Origin: Aequoribacter sp049615385
Lineage (GTDB): Bacteria; Pseudomonadota; Gammaproteobacteria; Pseudomonadales; Halieaceae
DNA: 64,000 bases
Assembly (NCBI RefSeq): GCF_049615385.1
Contig: NZ_JBMZFL010000001.1
Strand: one strand, 5' to 3'
Part shown: positions 7,944 to 15,395 of the stretch, in pieces
Layout of the letters: every line of letters starts with the position of its first letter
Position numbering within the stretch: position 1 is the first letter of the stretch
Notes under the pieces: model-generated
What the model was told of the DNA's origin: nothing
Database searches by the model: none
Seen by the model: the letters and a program-made list of their open reading frames with translations, nothing else
Made by a program: the position numbers and the translations under genes

Positions 7944-9190
7944 TCTGGGTCTACCCCGTGCTTCGTGAACAACGCGCTAATATCGTGAGAGGACAGGTAG
8001 TGGAGTAGCCAGGTATCGATACGCTCTTTCAGTTTTCGATCGGGTTGCAGCAATATTCCCTTTTGCTGGAAGGTTAAGGGCTGATCCAATAGCACGCACA
8101 ACGAGGGGTGTTTGGTGGTCTGTAAGTGTGCCTCTATCGAATCTGTAAACATCACGTCTGCTGTGCCACTGACAAGCTCGTTAAAGATTGTGCGATTGTC
8201 AGGATGAATACGAACATGTGCGTTAGCCAATGCGCTGCGAACGAAGCGCTCATTGGTGCCTCCGGGGTTGACGATGATTCGTATTTCAGCGCGGTCTATC
8301 AGGGCAAGGGTGCTGAGCTCGTCAACGGAAGAGCAACGGCCAATCGCGGTTTTCCCGCCGGTGTGGTAGGGGACAGAAAACATCATGCGATGCTGTCGTT
8401 GTGCAGTAATTGATATTCCACTCAGTGCGATGTCAAACAAATTATCTTCGGCGTCAGCCATCAGCGTAGGCCAAGATGTTTTGACCCAAACGATGCGGTA
8501 GCCAAACTCTTTGGCAAGTGCTGTCGCGAGTTCGATATCAATCCCGATCCTATTACCTTCGTCGTCTTGATAGCTGAATGGCTCGTAATCGAGAGTGACG
8601 CCCACCCGTAAGGTTTTATCTTTTTGAAGGCGCGCGAGGGTATCGCGCGGGTCGAGGTTAGGCTGCGTGAGCACTAGCTCAAGAGACTTAAACAACCCGT
8701 CTTTAATCTGGGGGTTAAGTTCGAAGTGTGCGAAGTGCGTGTCAAAGTTCGCTCGGTTCAACGGTGTTCCTTCTTGATAAGCGATCAGAAGTTGTTCAAT
8801 GATTTGATCACCAAGCAAGGTAAGTTTGGGACGAAGCTCTTCATTCAGAGAGCGAACGTCGGACGCGACTACGTCTCTGTTTGTTAGGGATTGAAAGACG
8901 TTTGCTTGAATCGCTTTGGCGGCGGTTATCTGCAGGCCAAAAAATGTTCGGGTATGGATTGGATCAAGCACCGTGGTGCGCGAAACCGTGCGTTCTAAAA
9001 CAATGGCTTCCCGAGCGAGGTCTTCGATGGGAAGGTTGTGATGCCACTTATATTTGGCGACCTCGGGCATTAGCGCAAGGCGTTCACTCATGAGTTGGTA
9101 GAGCGTTTGTTCTGAGCTGTTATCTGCGAAGCTAGTCAGGGAGGTCAGCAAGCAGAATAAGAGAGCCGTAATGTTCCGGGGTTTACGCAT
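7940..9190 (-). CDS. Exported bifunctional chorismate mutase (AroQ-gamma) - cyclohexadienyl dehydratase (PheC)
   Basis: A Sec signal peptide (residues 1-22, cleavage near SFA) is followed by two domains. Residues about 25-190 form an all-helical gamma-class chorismate mutase, with ERLALMPEVAKYKWHHNLPIED matching secreted *AroQ (Arg/Lys/Glu active-site helix). Residues about 200-412 form a type II solute-binding fold. They carry the marks of cyclohexadienyl dehydratase rather than a transport receptor: SWPTLM, NPGGTNE, HPDN-TIF and MFTDSIEA. Together these would turn chorismate into prephenate and then phenylpyruvate (or arogenate into phenylalanine) in the periplasm. Such exported fusions have been described in a few Proteobacteria. 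It is a lone gene, with its 3' end overlapping the TIGR03545-like gene. Confidence 0.85.
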   Translation of the reverse strand: MRKPRNITALLFCLLTSLTSFADNSSEQTLYQLMSERLALMPEVAKYKWHHNLPIEDLAREAIVLERTVSRTTVLDPIHTRTFFGLQITAAKAIQANVFQSLTNRDVVASDVRSLNEELRPKLTLLGDQIIEQLLIAYQEGTPLNRANFDTHFAHFELNPQIKDGLFKSLELVLTQPNLDPRDTLARLQKDKTLRVGVTLDYEPFSYQDDEGNRIGIDIELATALAKEFGYRIVWVKTSWPTLMADAEDNLFDIALSGISITAQRQHRMMFSVPYHTGGKTAIGRCSSVDELSTLALIDRAEIRIIVNPGGTNERFVRSALANAHVRIHPDNRTIFNELVSGTADVMFTDSIEAHLQTTKHPSLCVLLDQPLTFQQKGILLQPDRKLKERIDTWLLHYLSSHDISALFTKHGVDPD

Positions 9191-9302
9191 ACCAAATGAA
9201 TAAAAGTCTGGGGAGAGCGCATGATACTAGACGTGGGGTACTTGTCGACCTCTACCGAGACTGAGTGAGTGCCACGGCGATAAATACATGCAGACGACTA
9301 GG

Positions 9303-9328
9303 CAAAAAAAAGCGGCCACTAGGGCCGC
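9303..9328 (-). terminator. Intrinsic terminator after katG
   Basis: GCGGCC at 9312-9317 and GGCCGC at 9323-9328 form a perfect 6-bp GC stem with a 5-nt loop. On the minus strand the stem is followed by a run of eight T (plus-strand A at 9304-9311). It lies 27 bases past the katG stop, the right place and orientation for a factor-independent terminator of katG. Confidence 0.85.
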
Positions 9329-9354
9329 CTCAATGTGGATAGGATGGTATCGGC

Positions 9355-11577
9355 TTACTTAAGATCGAAACGATCGGCTGTCATGACTTTCGTCCATGCC
9401 GCAACGAAGTCGTTAACGAACTTTTCGCCACCGTCAGCAGCGGCGTAGACCTCGGCTATCGCGCGAAGCTCCGAGCTCGAACCGAACATTAGATCGACGG
9501 GCGTGGCCGTCCACTTAAGGGCGCCAGTGGAGCGATCTTTACCTTCGTAAACACCGGCCTCTTTAGCTGGCTTCCAAACGGTGGACATGTCGAGCAGGTT
9601 TGTGAAGAAGTCCGTGCTCAAAGTCCCTGGACGGTCTGTGAATACACCGTGTTTGGCGCCAGCAGTATTGGCATCTAGAGCACGTAAACCACCCACCAGT
9701 GCGGTCATTTCAGGTACTGTCAGATTCAGCAAGTTAGCCTTGTCGATTATCATATTGACAGGCGATGACCAAGACGCATTGGTGTAGTAGTTTCTAAAAC
9801 CGTCTGCGTTTGGCTCAAGCACAGCGAATGACTCAACATCGGTTTGCTCTTGAGTTGCGTCGCCTCGGCCCGGGTTAAACGGAACGTCAATGTCATAGCC
9901 CCCCTGCTTAGCGGCTTCTTCAATCGCAACAGCACCACCTAGCACGATAATGTCCGCCAAGGAGATTTGTTTGCCGCCACGGGCTGACTTGTTGAAGTCG
10001 GCCTGCACCTGCTCAAGTTTCAGTAAGACGCCCGCAAGCTCCTCTGGATTGTTGGCTGTCCAGCTGCGCTGCGGCTCCAAGCGGATACGCGCGCCGTTGG
10101 CACCACCGCGCATATCTGTGCCGCGGAAGCTAGAGGCTGACGCCCATGCCGTTTTGACCAGTTCCTGAGTCGACAATCCGGTATCAAGGATGGCTTTCTT
10201 GAGTTTCTTGATATCACGGTCACTGACCAACTTGTGGTCGATTGTTGGGATAGGATCTTGCCAAGTGAGAGTCTCGCTAGGTACATCGGTGCCCAAATAA
10301 CGAGCCGCAGGCCCCATGTCACGGTGGGTCAACTTGAACCATGCTTTGGCGAATGCCAACTCGAATTCTGCCGGGTTTTCCTGGAAACGCTTCGAGATCT
10401 TGCGGTACTCAGGGTCCATCTTCAACGATAGGTCGGTAGTGAACATAATGGGTGCGTGACGCTTGCCTTCTACGTGCGCGTCAGGCACCAAATTTGCCGC
10501 TTGACCGTCAGCAGGGATCCACTGAATTGCACCCGCTGGGCTGCGAGTCTGTACCCACTCGTAAGCAAACAAGTTGTCTAGGTATTGTGTGGTCCAAGCG
10601 ATCGGGTTCACAGACCAAGCGCCTTCTAAGCCGCTGGTGATGGTATCTTCGGCGTTGCCTTTTCCGCATTTGTTAGTCCAGCCCAAGCCCTGCTCTTCAA
10701 TGGCTGCTGCTGCGGGCTCTGGGCCTACGCATTCCTCTGGACTCTTCGCGCCGTGCGCCTTACCAAAGGTGTGCCCCCCTGCAATCAAGGCAACAGTCTC
10801 TTCGTCGTTCATTGCCATGCGGCCGAAGGTCTCGCGGATATCTTTCGCTGCCAGTAGGGGGTCAGGGTTGCCATTGGGGCCTTCGGGGTTCACATAGATC
10901 AAGCCCATTTGCACCGCCGCCAATGGGCGCTCCAGCTCACGATCGCCATGGTAGCGTTTGTCATCTAAAAACTCGTTCTCAGGGCCCCAATAAACCAATT
11001 CGGGTTCCCAGTCGTCCTCACGGCCGCCAGCGAAACCAAACGTTTTAAAGCCCATAGACTCCAGCGCAACATTACCAGTTAAAACCATCAAATCGGCCCA
11101 AGATAGGCTTTGGCCGTATTTTTGCTTGATGGGCCATAACAATCGACGTGCTTTGTCGAGGTTGGCGTTATCTGGCCAGCTGTTTAGTGGTTCGAATCGC
11201 TGTTGGCCACCGCCTGCGCCGCCACGGCCGTCGCTCACTCGATAAGTACCAGCGCTATGCCATGCCATGCGGATAAAGAACGGACCGTAATGGCCGTAGT
11301 CTGCTGGCCACCAGTCTTGAGACTGTGTGAGTAGCGCTTCGATATCGGACTTAACGGCTTCAAGGTCTAACTTCGCAAATTCAGCGGCGTAATCAAAATC
11401 GTCGCCATACGGGTTTGACTGTGGTGCATGTTGTCGCAAAGGGCTTAAATTAATTGCGTCGGGCCACCAGAATTGGGTGGTCTTGGCCTCGCTCATAGCG
11501 CTAACGCCAGATGATGCTGCCGTTAACGACAGCGCCATGGCAACGGCGCTTACCAATGATCGTTTTTGTTTTTTCAT
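9355..11577 (-). CDS. katG: Catalase-peroxidase KatG with N-terminal signal peptide
   Basis: A 740-residue heme enzyme that destroys hydrogen peroxide (catalase plus peroxidase). The distal triad is Arg103, Trp106 and His107 in FIRMAWHSAGTYR. The Met-Tyr-Trp crosslink partners are present: Tyr in MGLIYVNPEGP and Met in ETFGRMAMND. The proximal heme His is in GGHTFGKAHG. Both the N-terminal active domain and the C-terminal structural domain are complete. Unlike cytosolic KatG, it starts with KKQKR, a hydrophobic core and a VSA cleavage site at about residue 27, so it is probably exported, like E. coli KatP. It stands alone and is followed by a strong terminator. I could not find a convincing OxyR site upstream. 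Confidence 0.95.
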   Translation of the reverse strand: MKKQKRSLVSAVAMALSLTAASSGVSAMSEAKTTQFWWPDAINLSPLRQHAPQSNPYGDDFDYAAEFAKLDLEAVKSDIEALLTQSQDWWPADYGHYGPFFIRMAWHSAGTYRVSDGRGGAGGGQQRFEPLNSWPDNANLDKARRLLWPIKQKYGQSLSWADLMVLTGNVALESMGFKTFGFAGGREDDWEPELVYWGPENEFLDDKRYHGDRELERPLAAVQMGLIYVNPEGPNGNPDPLLAAKDIRETFGRMAMNDEETVALIAGGHTFGKAHGAKSPEECVGPEPAAAAIEEQGLGWTNKCGKGNAEDTITSGLEGAWSVNPIAWTTQYLDNLFAYEWVQTRSPAGAIQWIPADGQAANLVPDAHVEGKRHAPIMFTTDLSLKMDPEYRKISKRFQENPAEFELAFAKAWFKLTHRDMGPAARYLGTDVPSETLTWQDPIPTIDHKLVSDRDIKKLKKAILDTGLSTQELVKTAWASASSFRGTDMRGGANGARIRLEPQRSWTANNPEELAGVLLKLEQVQADFNKSARGGKQISLADIIVLGGAVAIEEAAKQGGYDIDVPFNPGRGDATQEQTDVESFAVLEPNADGFRNYYTNASWSSPVNMIIDKANLLNLTVPEMTALVGGLRALDANTAGAKHGVFTDRPGTLSTDFFTNLLDMSTVWKPAKEAGVYEGKDRSTGALKWTATPVDLMFGSSSELRAIAEVYAAADGGEKFVNDFVAAWTKVMTADRFDLK

Positions 11578-11704
11578 GTTCGTCCAGCCTCCAGTTCATT
11601 ACGTAGAAGTTCAAACGATAGGCGCTGTCAGTCGCAACGCGCCGTCGTTGAGCGTAATGTATGGGCAGGAGACCGGGAAGGGAATTTGATATTTTCGAAG
11701 AGAT

Positions 11705-11741
11705 CAATCGTTTTTTTTAATGGGTTTAAAAAAACCGATTG
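11705..11741. repeat. AT-rich inverted repeat upstream of katG
   Basis: The arms CAATCG-T8-AA (11705-11720) and TTT-A7-CCGATTG (11725-11741) are inverted copies with one mismatch around a TGGG centre. It sits 128 bases before the katG start and 13 bases beyond the stop of the possible minus-strand frame 11754-11975. It could be a weak terminator for that frame or a protein-binding site for katG; the sequence does not decide. The rest of 11578-11753 shows no gene and no clear promoter boxes. Confidence 0.4.
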
Positions 11742-11753
11742 GTTTTATCGTAA

Positions 11754-11975
11754 TTATTCAGCAACCACTAGGTTAGTTTGGGCGCCCAAATCGATGGAGC
11801 CGCACTGGGACCGAATCGTTGTTGTTACTGTTTGACCGGGTTGCAGGTATTGGGTACTTTTACTCTGTGCGTTGACAAATAAACGCCACTTGGTTTGTTC
11901 TGGAATGAGTCCCATCAGGCGCTGGACTGTGATCTTAAGCGCCTTGGCACATGCAAGCATGACCGCTGGCCGCAA
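11754..11975 (-). CDS. Possible small unrecognised protein or remnant
   Basis: The frame opens with TTG at 11975, directly after a stop codon; an ATG at 11960 gives 68 residues. The C-terminal half (WRLFVNAQSKSTQYLQPGQTVTTTIRSQCGSIDLG) has the alternating look of a beta-sandwich secreted protein, but there is no signal peptide. The frame could therefore be the tail of a decayed gene. I see no good ribosome-binding site and recognise no family. The surrounding intergenic stretch 11578-12039 holds nothing else convincing apart from the inverted repeat at 11705-11741. Confidence 0.25.
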   Translation of the reverse strand: MRPAVMLACAKALKITVQRLMGLIPEQTKWRLFVNAQSKSTQYLQPGQTVTTTIRSQCGSIDLGAQTNLVVAE

Positions 11976-12039
11976 TCACGTTTCTCTAAAGGTAACAGGT
12001 AGATCATCACAGCTCGGTGTCATCGACCGAGCTATGGAG

Positions 12040-12285
12040 TTACCGGGCCTTGTACTTTTGGATAATGGCGAGAAGTTGTTCTTTCAGATTCAAACGCACT
12101 TTTTTTCGCTCGTTTAGGTAATCGTCACTAGTATTCTCAGCACCGGTTTCTATGCGGTGTACCTCATGATCCGCTTCATGATACTGCGTGAAGAGCCTGG
12201 CGAAGTGGGCGTCGCTCATTTTTAAATCATGAATAGCGTCATGGTGCTCGGGAAATTCGTGGTGTAAATCGTGTTTTTCTAACAT
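12040..12285 (-). CDS. YdcH-like DUF465 protein
   Basis: This 81-residue, highly charged helical protein matches the DUF465/YdcH pattern along its length. It shows HDLHHEFPEHHDAIHDLK, then SDAHFARLFTQYHEADHEVHRIE, then a DYLNERKKVRLNLKEQL helix. Family members fold as a short helical hairpin or coiled coil; their function is not settled. No signal or membrane segment is present. It lies alone, 79 bases upstream of the stop end of the GGDEF/EAL gene on the same strand's upstream side, with a gap that shows no gene. Confidence 0.85.
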   Translation of the reverse strand: MLEKHDLHHEFPEHHDAIHDLKMSDAHFARLFTQYHEADHEVHRIETGAENTSDDYLNERKKVRLNLKEQLLAIIQKYKAR

Positions 12286-12364
12286 AGGTACCTCATGCTT
12301 GGTGACTATGCGAAGTGTAGCGCGGCCTGGGCTTTGAGATCTTGATAGAGATCAACAGGCAATG

Positions 12365-14305
12365 CTATGCGCGGTTGCCGGTATCAATCGCGATGGCAGG
12401 GACTTCAGCGCGAAACCAATCGATAAGCTCTTTATCGTTGACTCTTAATGGACGTGCAAATAGGTAGCCTTGCGCCTGGTCGCAGCCAATTTCTCGAAGG
12501 GCCCTTGATTGTGATTCGGTTTCAACGCCCTCCGCCACAACAGTTTTCCCCAGCGTGTGGCATAACGACACCATACAAGAGACGATCGCGTGGGCCACTT
12601 TGTCGGTTTGTATGTTCTCGATGAAGCTTCGATCGAGCTTCACGCAATCGATAGGCAAAATTTGTAAATACGACATTGAGCTCATGCCCGTACCAAAATC
12701 GTCAATTGAAATCTTAATGCCCATGTCTCTTAGTTCGGTGAAAACCCGCTGGGCTAGGTTAACGTCGAACATCGTCGCGCTCTCGGTCAACTCCACGGCC
12801 AGTAGCTCAGGGGCTAGATCAGCGGCCTCAAGCTCACTTTGAATGAATTCGACGAGTTGGTTGTCTAGTAAGTTATAGGGCGACAGGTTAACAGCGATGG
12901 GTATGTATTTGCCCTCAACATGCCAAGATTTGGCTTGCTGAATGGCGGTGTGTAGCATTAAACGGCTGAACGCATTAATTTCTCGCCCCTGTTCAACCAG
13001 CGGAATAAATACATCGGGCGGGATGTTGCCAAGGGTGGAGTGGTGCCATCGAGCGAGAGCCTCAACCCCTGCAATGGCGCCAGTTGCAAGGTCAATTTTG
13101 GGTTGAAAAAACATGGAAAAGTCGGCTCGTGCGATGGCCCCAGGCACCTGATTGCGAAGTAGCGCTTTAAGCTGTGTATTCTCATCGTACTGAGGGTTAT
13201 AAAACAAGAGCGCTTGGCGAGACCGTTTGGCGTCTTGCAGTGCGATGTCAGCACAGTGAATGATATCTTTGCTGTCCATTGCGTCACGCGGAAACAAAGC
13301 AATACCGGCTGACAAGCTCAAGTTAAAAGTCCAGCCCTTCACCGTTATGGCTTCGTTCGCCGCAGCGACAAATGACTGCGCTATGCTCTGTATTTGCTGT
13401 TCATTGGCTCCCTCGATCCAGCAGGCGAATTCATCACCGCCGTAGCGATAGACGACAGAGGGGGGCGGTAGCAGTTTGGTGAATTTTAGCGCCAGAATTT
13501 TCAGGCACTCATCGGCGCCGATGTTGCCAATGGTCTCATTGATTTCCTTGAACTTGTTGAGACCCATCAATAAAAAAGCGCCAGGTGAGGGCGCTTCGTT
13601 TTTATCGTGTGTTACCAAACGAGCTTCAAAGGCCTCCAGCATATAAGCACGGTTGTAAAGTCCTGTTAGATTGTCACGTGAGGCCGCATCGCGGAGCCGA
13701 GTATTGATCGTCTCGAAACGCTTGCTGATAATGGCTGACAGAGATAGAGCGCCCCAGATAGCAACCCAAAGCGTGATAATCGAGACGAGCATGAGTCGTT
13801 TGCTTATGGCATCCAAACCCTTGGCGAATACATCGACCGGCGTTAGTAGAAACACCGATAGCTCGATGTTAGGCGACCTCGCTCGCGCCCACATGAAGGT
13901 CTGCGTGCTCGTTTCGATGAGACCTGATTTACCCTCCCCGTTTTTCATCAGGTTCATCTTAGCAGCCAGTGCGTCAGCGGGAATTTGTCCGTACTGTTTT
14001 GTTTGGCCGTTCCAAATCACCAAAATTGAGGCGTCATTAAAGTGTTGCGCGACGAGGTGTTCCAGATAGCTGGTGTTTAAGCCCTGATGGGTATGGTTTT
14101 CGGCATCGAACTCTAGGGCGTGCACCAAGGTGTTTGCACGGGTCTCGACGCTTTCGGTTTGTACGTCTAGGCCTAGTTCAGTGGAGAGACGATAAGCAAC
14201 GGCAATAAAGATGAGTGACACAATGATGGCCAGTCCCAGCGACCCAGCAATGATCCGGGGCTTGAGCCCCGAATCGGTTGCGAGCAGTAGGGGTTGCAGC
14301 GCCAC
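12365..14305 (-). CDS. Membrane-bound GGDEF-EAL cyclic-di-GMP enzyme
   Basis: The 646-residue protein has a first membrane segment (about 17-40) and a periplasmic sensor region of roughly 130 residues. A second segment follows (about 172-195), then cytosolic GGDEF and EAL domains. The cyclase motif is intact (YRYGGDEFACW, near residue 290), with no upstream RxxD inhibitory site visible. The phosphodiesterase domain starts with VEALARWHH (near 416) and keeps NLSPYNL, ELTES, IDDFGTG, KLDRSF, AEGVE and AQGY, so hydrolysis of cyclic-di-GMP is expected. The balance between the two activities cannot be read from sequence. The stop of the DUF2892 gene lies 4 bases upstream, so the two genes are probably co-transcribed. 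Confidence 0.92.
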   Translation of the reverse strand: MALQPLLLATDSGLKPRIIAGSLGLAIIVSLIFIAVAYRLSTELGLDVQTESVETRANTLVHALEFDAENHTHQGLNTSYLEHLVAQHFNDASILVIWNGQTKQYGQIPADALAAKMNLMKNGEGKSGLIETSTQTFMWARARSPNIELSVFLLTPVDVFAKGLDAISKRLMLVSIITLWVAIWGALSLSAIISKRFETINTRLRDAASRDNLTGLYNRAYMLEAFEARLVTHDKNEAPSPGAFLLMGLNKFKEINETIGNIGADECLKILALKFTKLLPPPSVVYRYGGDEFACWIEGANEQQIQSIAQSFVAAANEAITVKGWTFNLSLSAGIALFPRDAMDSKDIIHCADIALQDAKRSRQALLFYNPQYDENTQLKALLRNQVPGAIARADFSMFFQPKIDLATGAIAGVEALARWHHSTLGNIPPDVFIPLVEQGREINAFSRLMLHTAIQQAKSWHVEGKYIPIAVNLSPYNLLDNQLVEFIQSELEAADLAPELLAVELTESATMFDVNLAQRVFTELRDMGIKISIDDFGTGMSSMSYLQILPIDCVKLDRSFIENIQTDKVAHAIVSCMVSLCHTLGKTVVAEGVETESQSRALREIGCDQAQGYLFARPLRVNDKELIDWFRAEVPAIAIDTGNRA

Positions 14306-14308
14306 GGT

Positions 14309-14539
14309 CTAGGTGTCCTGTGCGTCACCGCCTTTATACGTCGATATTCCAGTCAGCTGATACACCAGGCAATTGCCAAATAATAGGGAAATCGCATTGA
14401 GCAATCCGAAGGCAACGAGAATGCCCTGGAGTAGAGGATCTCCGATAACCTCAGGAAAGAAAATCGCGGTCGTTAACGCGACAACTGCAACAATTCCGCG
14501 GATCGCGCGATCTATCGCAGAGAGATTTTTCACGAGCAT
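14309..14539 (-). CDS. DUF2892 (YgaP-type) inner-membrane protein
   Basis: A 76-residue protein with two hydrophobic helices separated by a short loop, the DUF2892 pattern: IDRAIRGIVAVVALT, then GILVAFGLLNAISLLFGNCLVYQLTGIST. ATG 14539 is preferred over ATG 14548 because AAGGGA ends right at the upper ATG and is well spaced for the lower one. The CLVYQLTGIST ending is typical. In YgaP this domain follows a rhodanese domain; here it stands alone. The role is unknown. The gene ends 4 bases before the GGDEF/EAL gene begins, and it is divergent from the oxygenase gene at 14698. Confidence 0.85.
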   Translation of the reverse strand: MLVKNLSAIDRAIRGIVAVVALTTAIFFPEVIGDPLLQGILVAFGLLNAISLLFGNCLVYQLTGISTYKGGDAQDT

Positions 14540-14697
14540 AGCAGGCATTCCCTTGGTAGAGTAAATGTAAATGCAAATGTGACACAGTTCACACTATTTT
14601 GTACAGTGCAGGTGACAATTTAGTTAGATTTGGCGCGGCATGAAAGTTAATTGCAACCAGATAGCGTAAACTGCGCTTCTTTGGGGAAAAACCAGCA

Positions 14698-15378
14698 ATG
14701 AATGTGCTAGTAAACGAAAGACTCGCGGCCCAGTCCGACCGTAAAAAAGTCTTCGAGGAACGCGCCGGGCGTATCTGCGACGATTTGCAGCATCAGGGGT
14801 ATTCGGTTCAGCCCAGCTGTTTACCGGCTGAAATCCTGGTGGCCTTACAAGAGCAAGTTCGAACCTTGGATGCAAGCGAGTTTTTTCGAGCGGGTATTGG
14901 GCGCAATACCCAGCATCACACGAACGATTTTGTGCGCTCCGATAAAGTGTGTTGGATGACCGGTGAAACACTCACCGGCAAGGCTTGGCTTGACTGGGCC
15001 GAGGCGCTCCGAGTTGCGATCAATCGGCGTCTATTCATGGGCTTATTTTCGTTTGAAAGTCACTACGCTTGGTATCAAGCTGGAGCCTACTACAAGCGTC
15101 ATTATGATGCTTTCCGAGGTCAGACGAATAGGGTGCTGTCCGTTGTGGTGTATTTGAACAGTGATTGGGCAGCCGATGACGGTGGCGAGCTTGTGCTTTA
15201 CAAAGATGCCCAAGATCGGGATGGTTTGAGAGTCACACCCCTAGCGGGTACATTGGTGGTATTTTTAAGCGAAGATTTTCCTCACGAGGTATTGCCGGCA
15301 AAGCGTGATCGATTTTCGATTGCTGGTTGGTACCGGGTTAATGCAAGCAGTTCGGATACGCTTGACCCGCCACGGTGA
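14698..15378 (+). CDS. 2OG-Fe(II) oxygenase, prolyl-4-hydroxylase type
   Basis: The 226-residue protein carries a double-stranded beta-helix oxygenase domain in its second half. The iron ligands are His135 and Asp137 (YYKRHYDAFRG) and His196 (SEDFPHEVLPA); Arg205 in RDRFSIAGWYR would hold 2-oxoglutarate. The SVVVYLNSDWAADDGGELVLY core is close to the P4Hc domain. The substrate, a protein side chain or a small molecule, is unknown. ATG 14698 starts the only reasonable frame. The next gene is the beta-propeller lipoprotein, whose ATG lies 17 bases after this stop, suggesting co-transcription. Confidence 0.9.
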   Translation: MNVLVNERLAAQSDRKKVFEERAGRICDDLQHQGYSVQPSCLPAEILVALQEQVRTLDASEFFRAGIGRNTQHHTNDFVRSDKVCWMTGETLTGKAWLDWAEALRVAINRRLFMGLFSFESHYAWYQAGAYYKRHYDAFRGQTNRVLSVVVYLNSDWAADDGGELVLYKDAQDRDGLRVTPLAGTLVVFLSEDFPHEVLPAKRDRFSIAGWYRVNASSSDTLDPPR

Positions 15379-15395
15379 GTGTTCAGGAGGCTAAG

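Noticed and set aside
7940..9190. Reading of this gene as an amino-acid ABC transporter receptor
   Set aside because: The specific NPGGTNE, SWPTLM and MFTDSIEA motifs and the N-terminal chorismate mutase domain fit cyclohexadienyl dehydratase, and no transporter genes adjoin.
11872..12117. An 81-codon plus-strand frame before the YdcH-like gene
   Set aside because: It overlaps the antisense of that gene's end and has no recognisable composition or ribosome-binding site.
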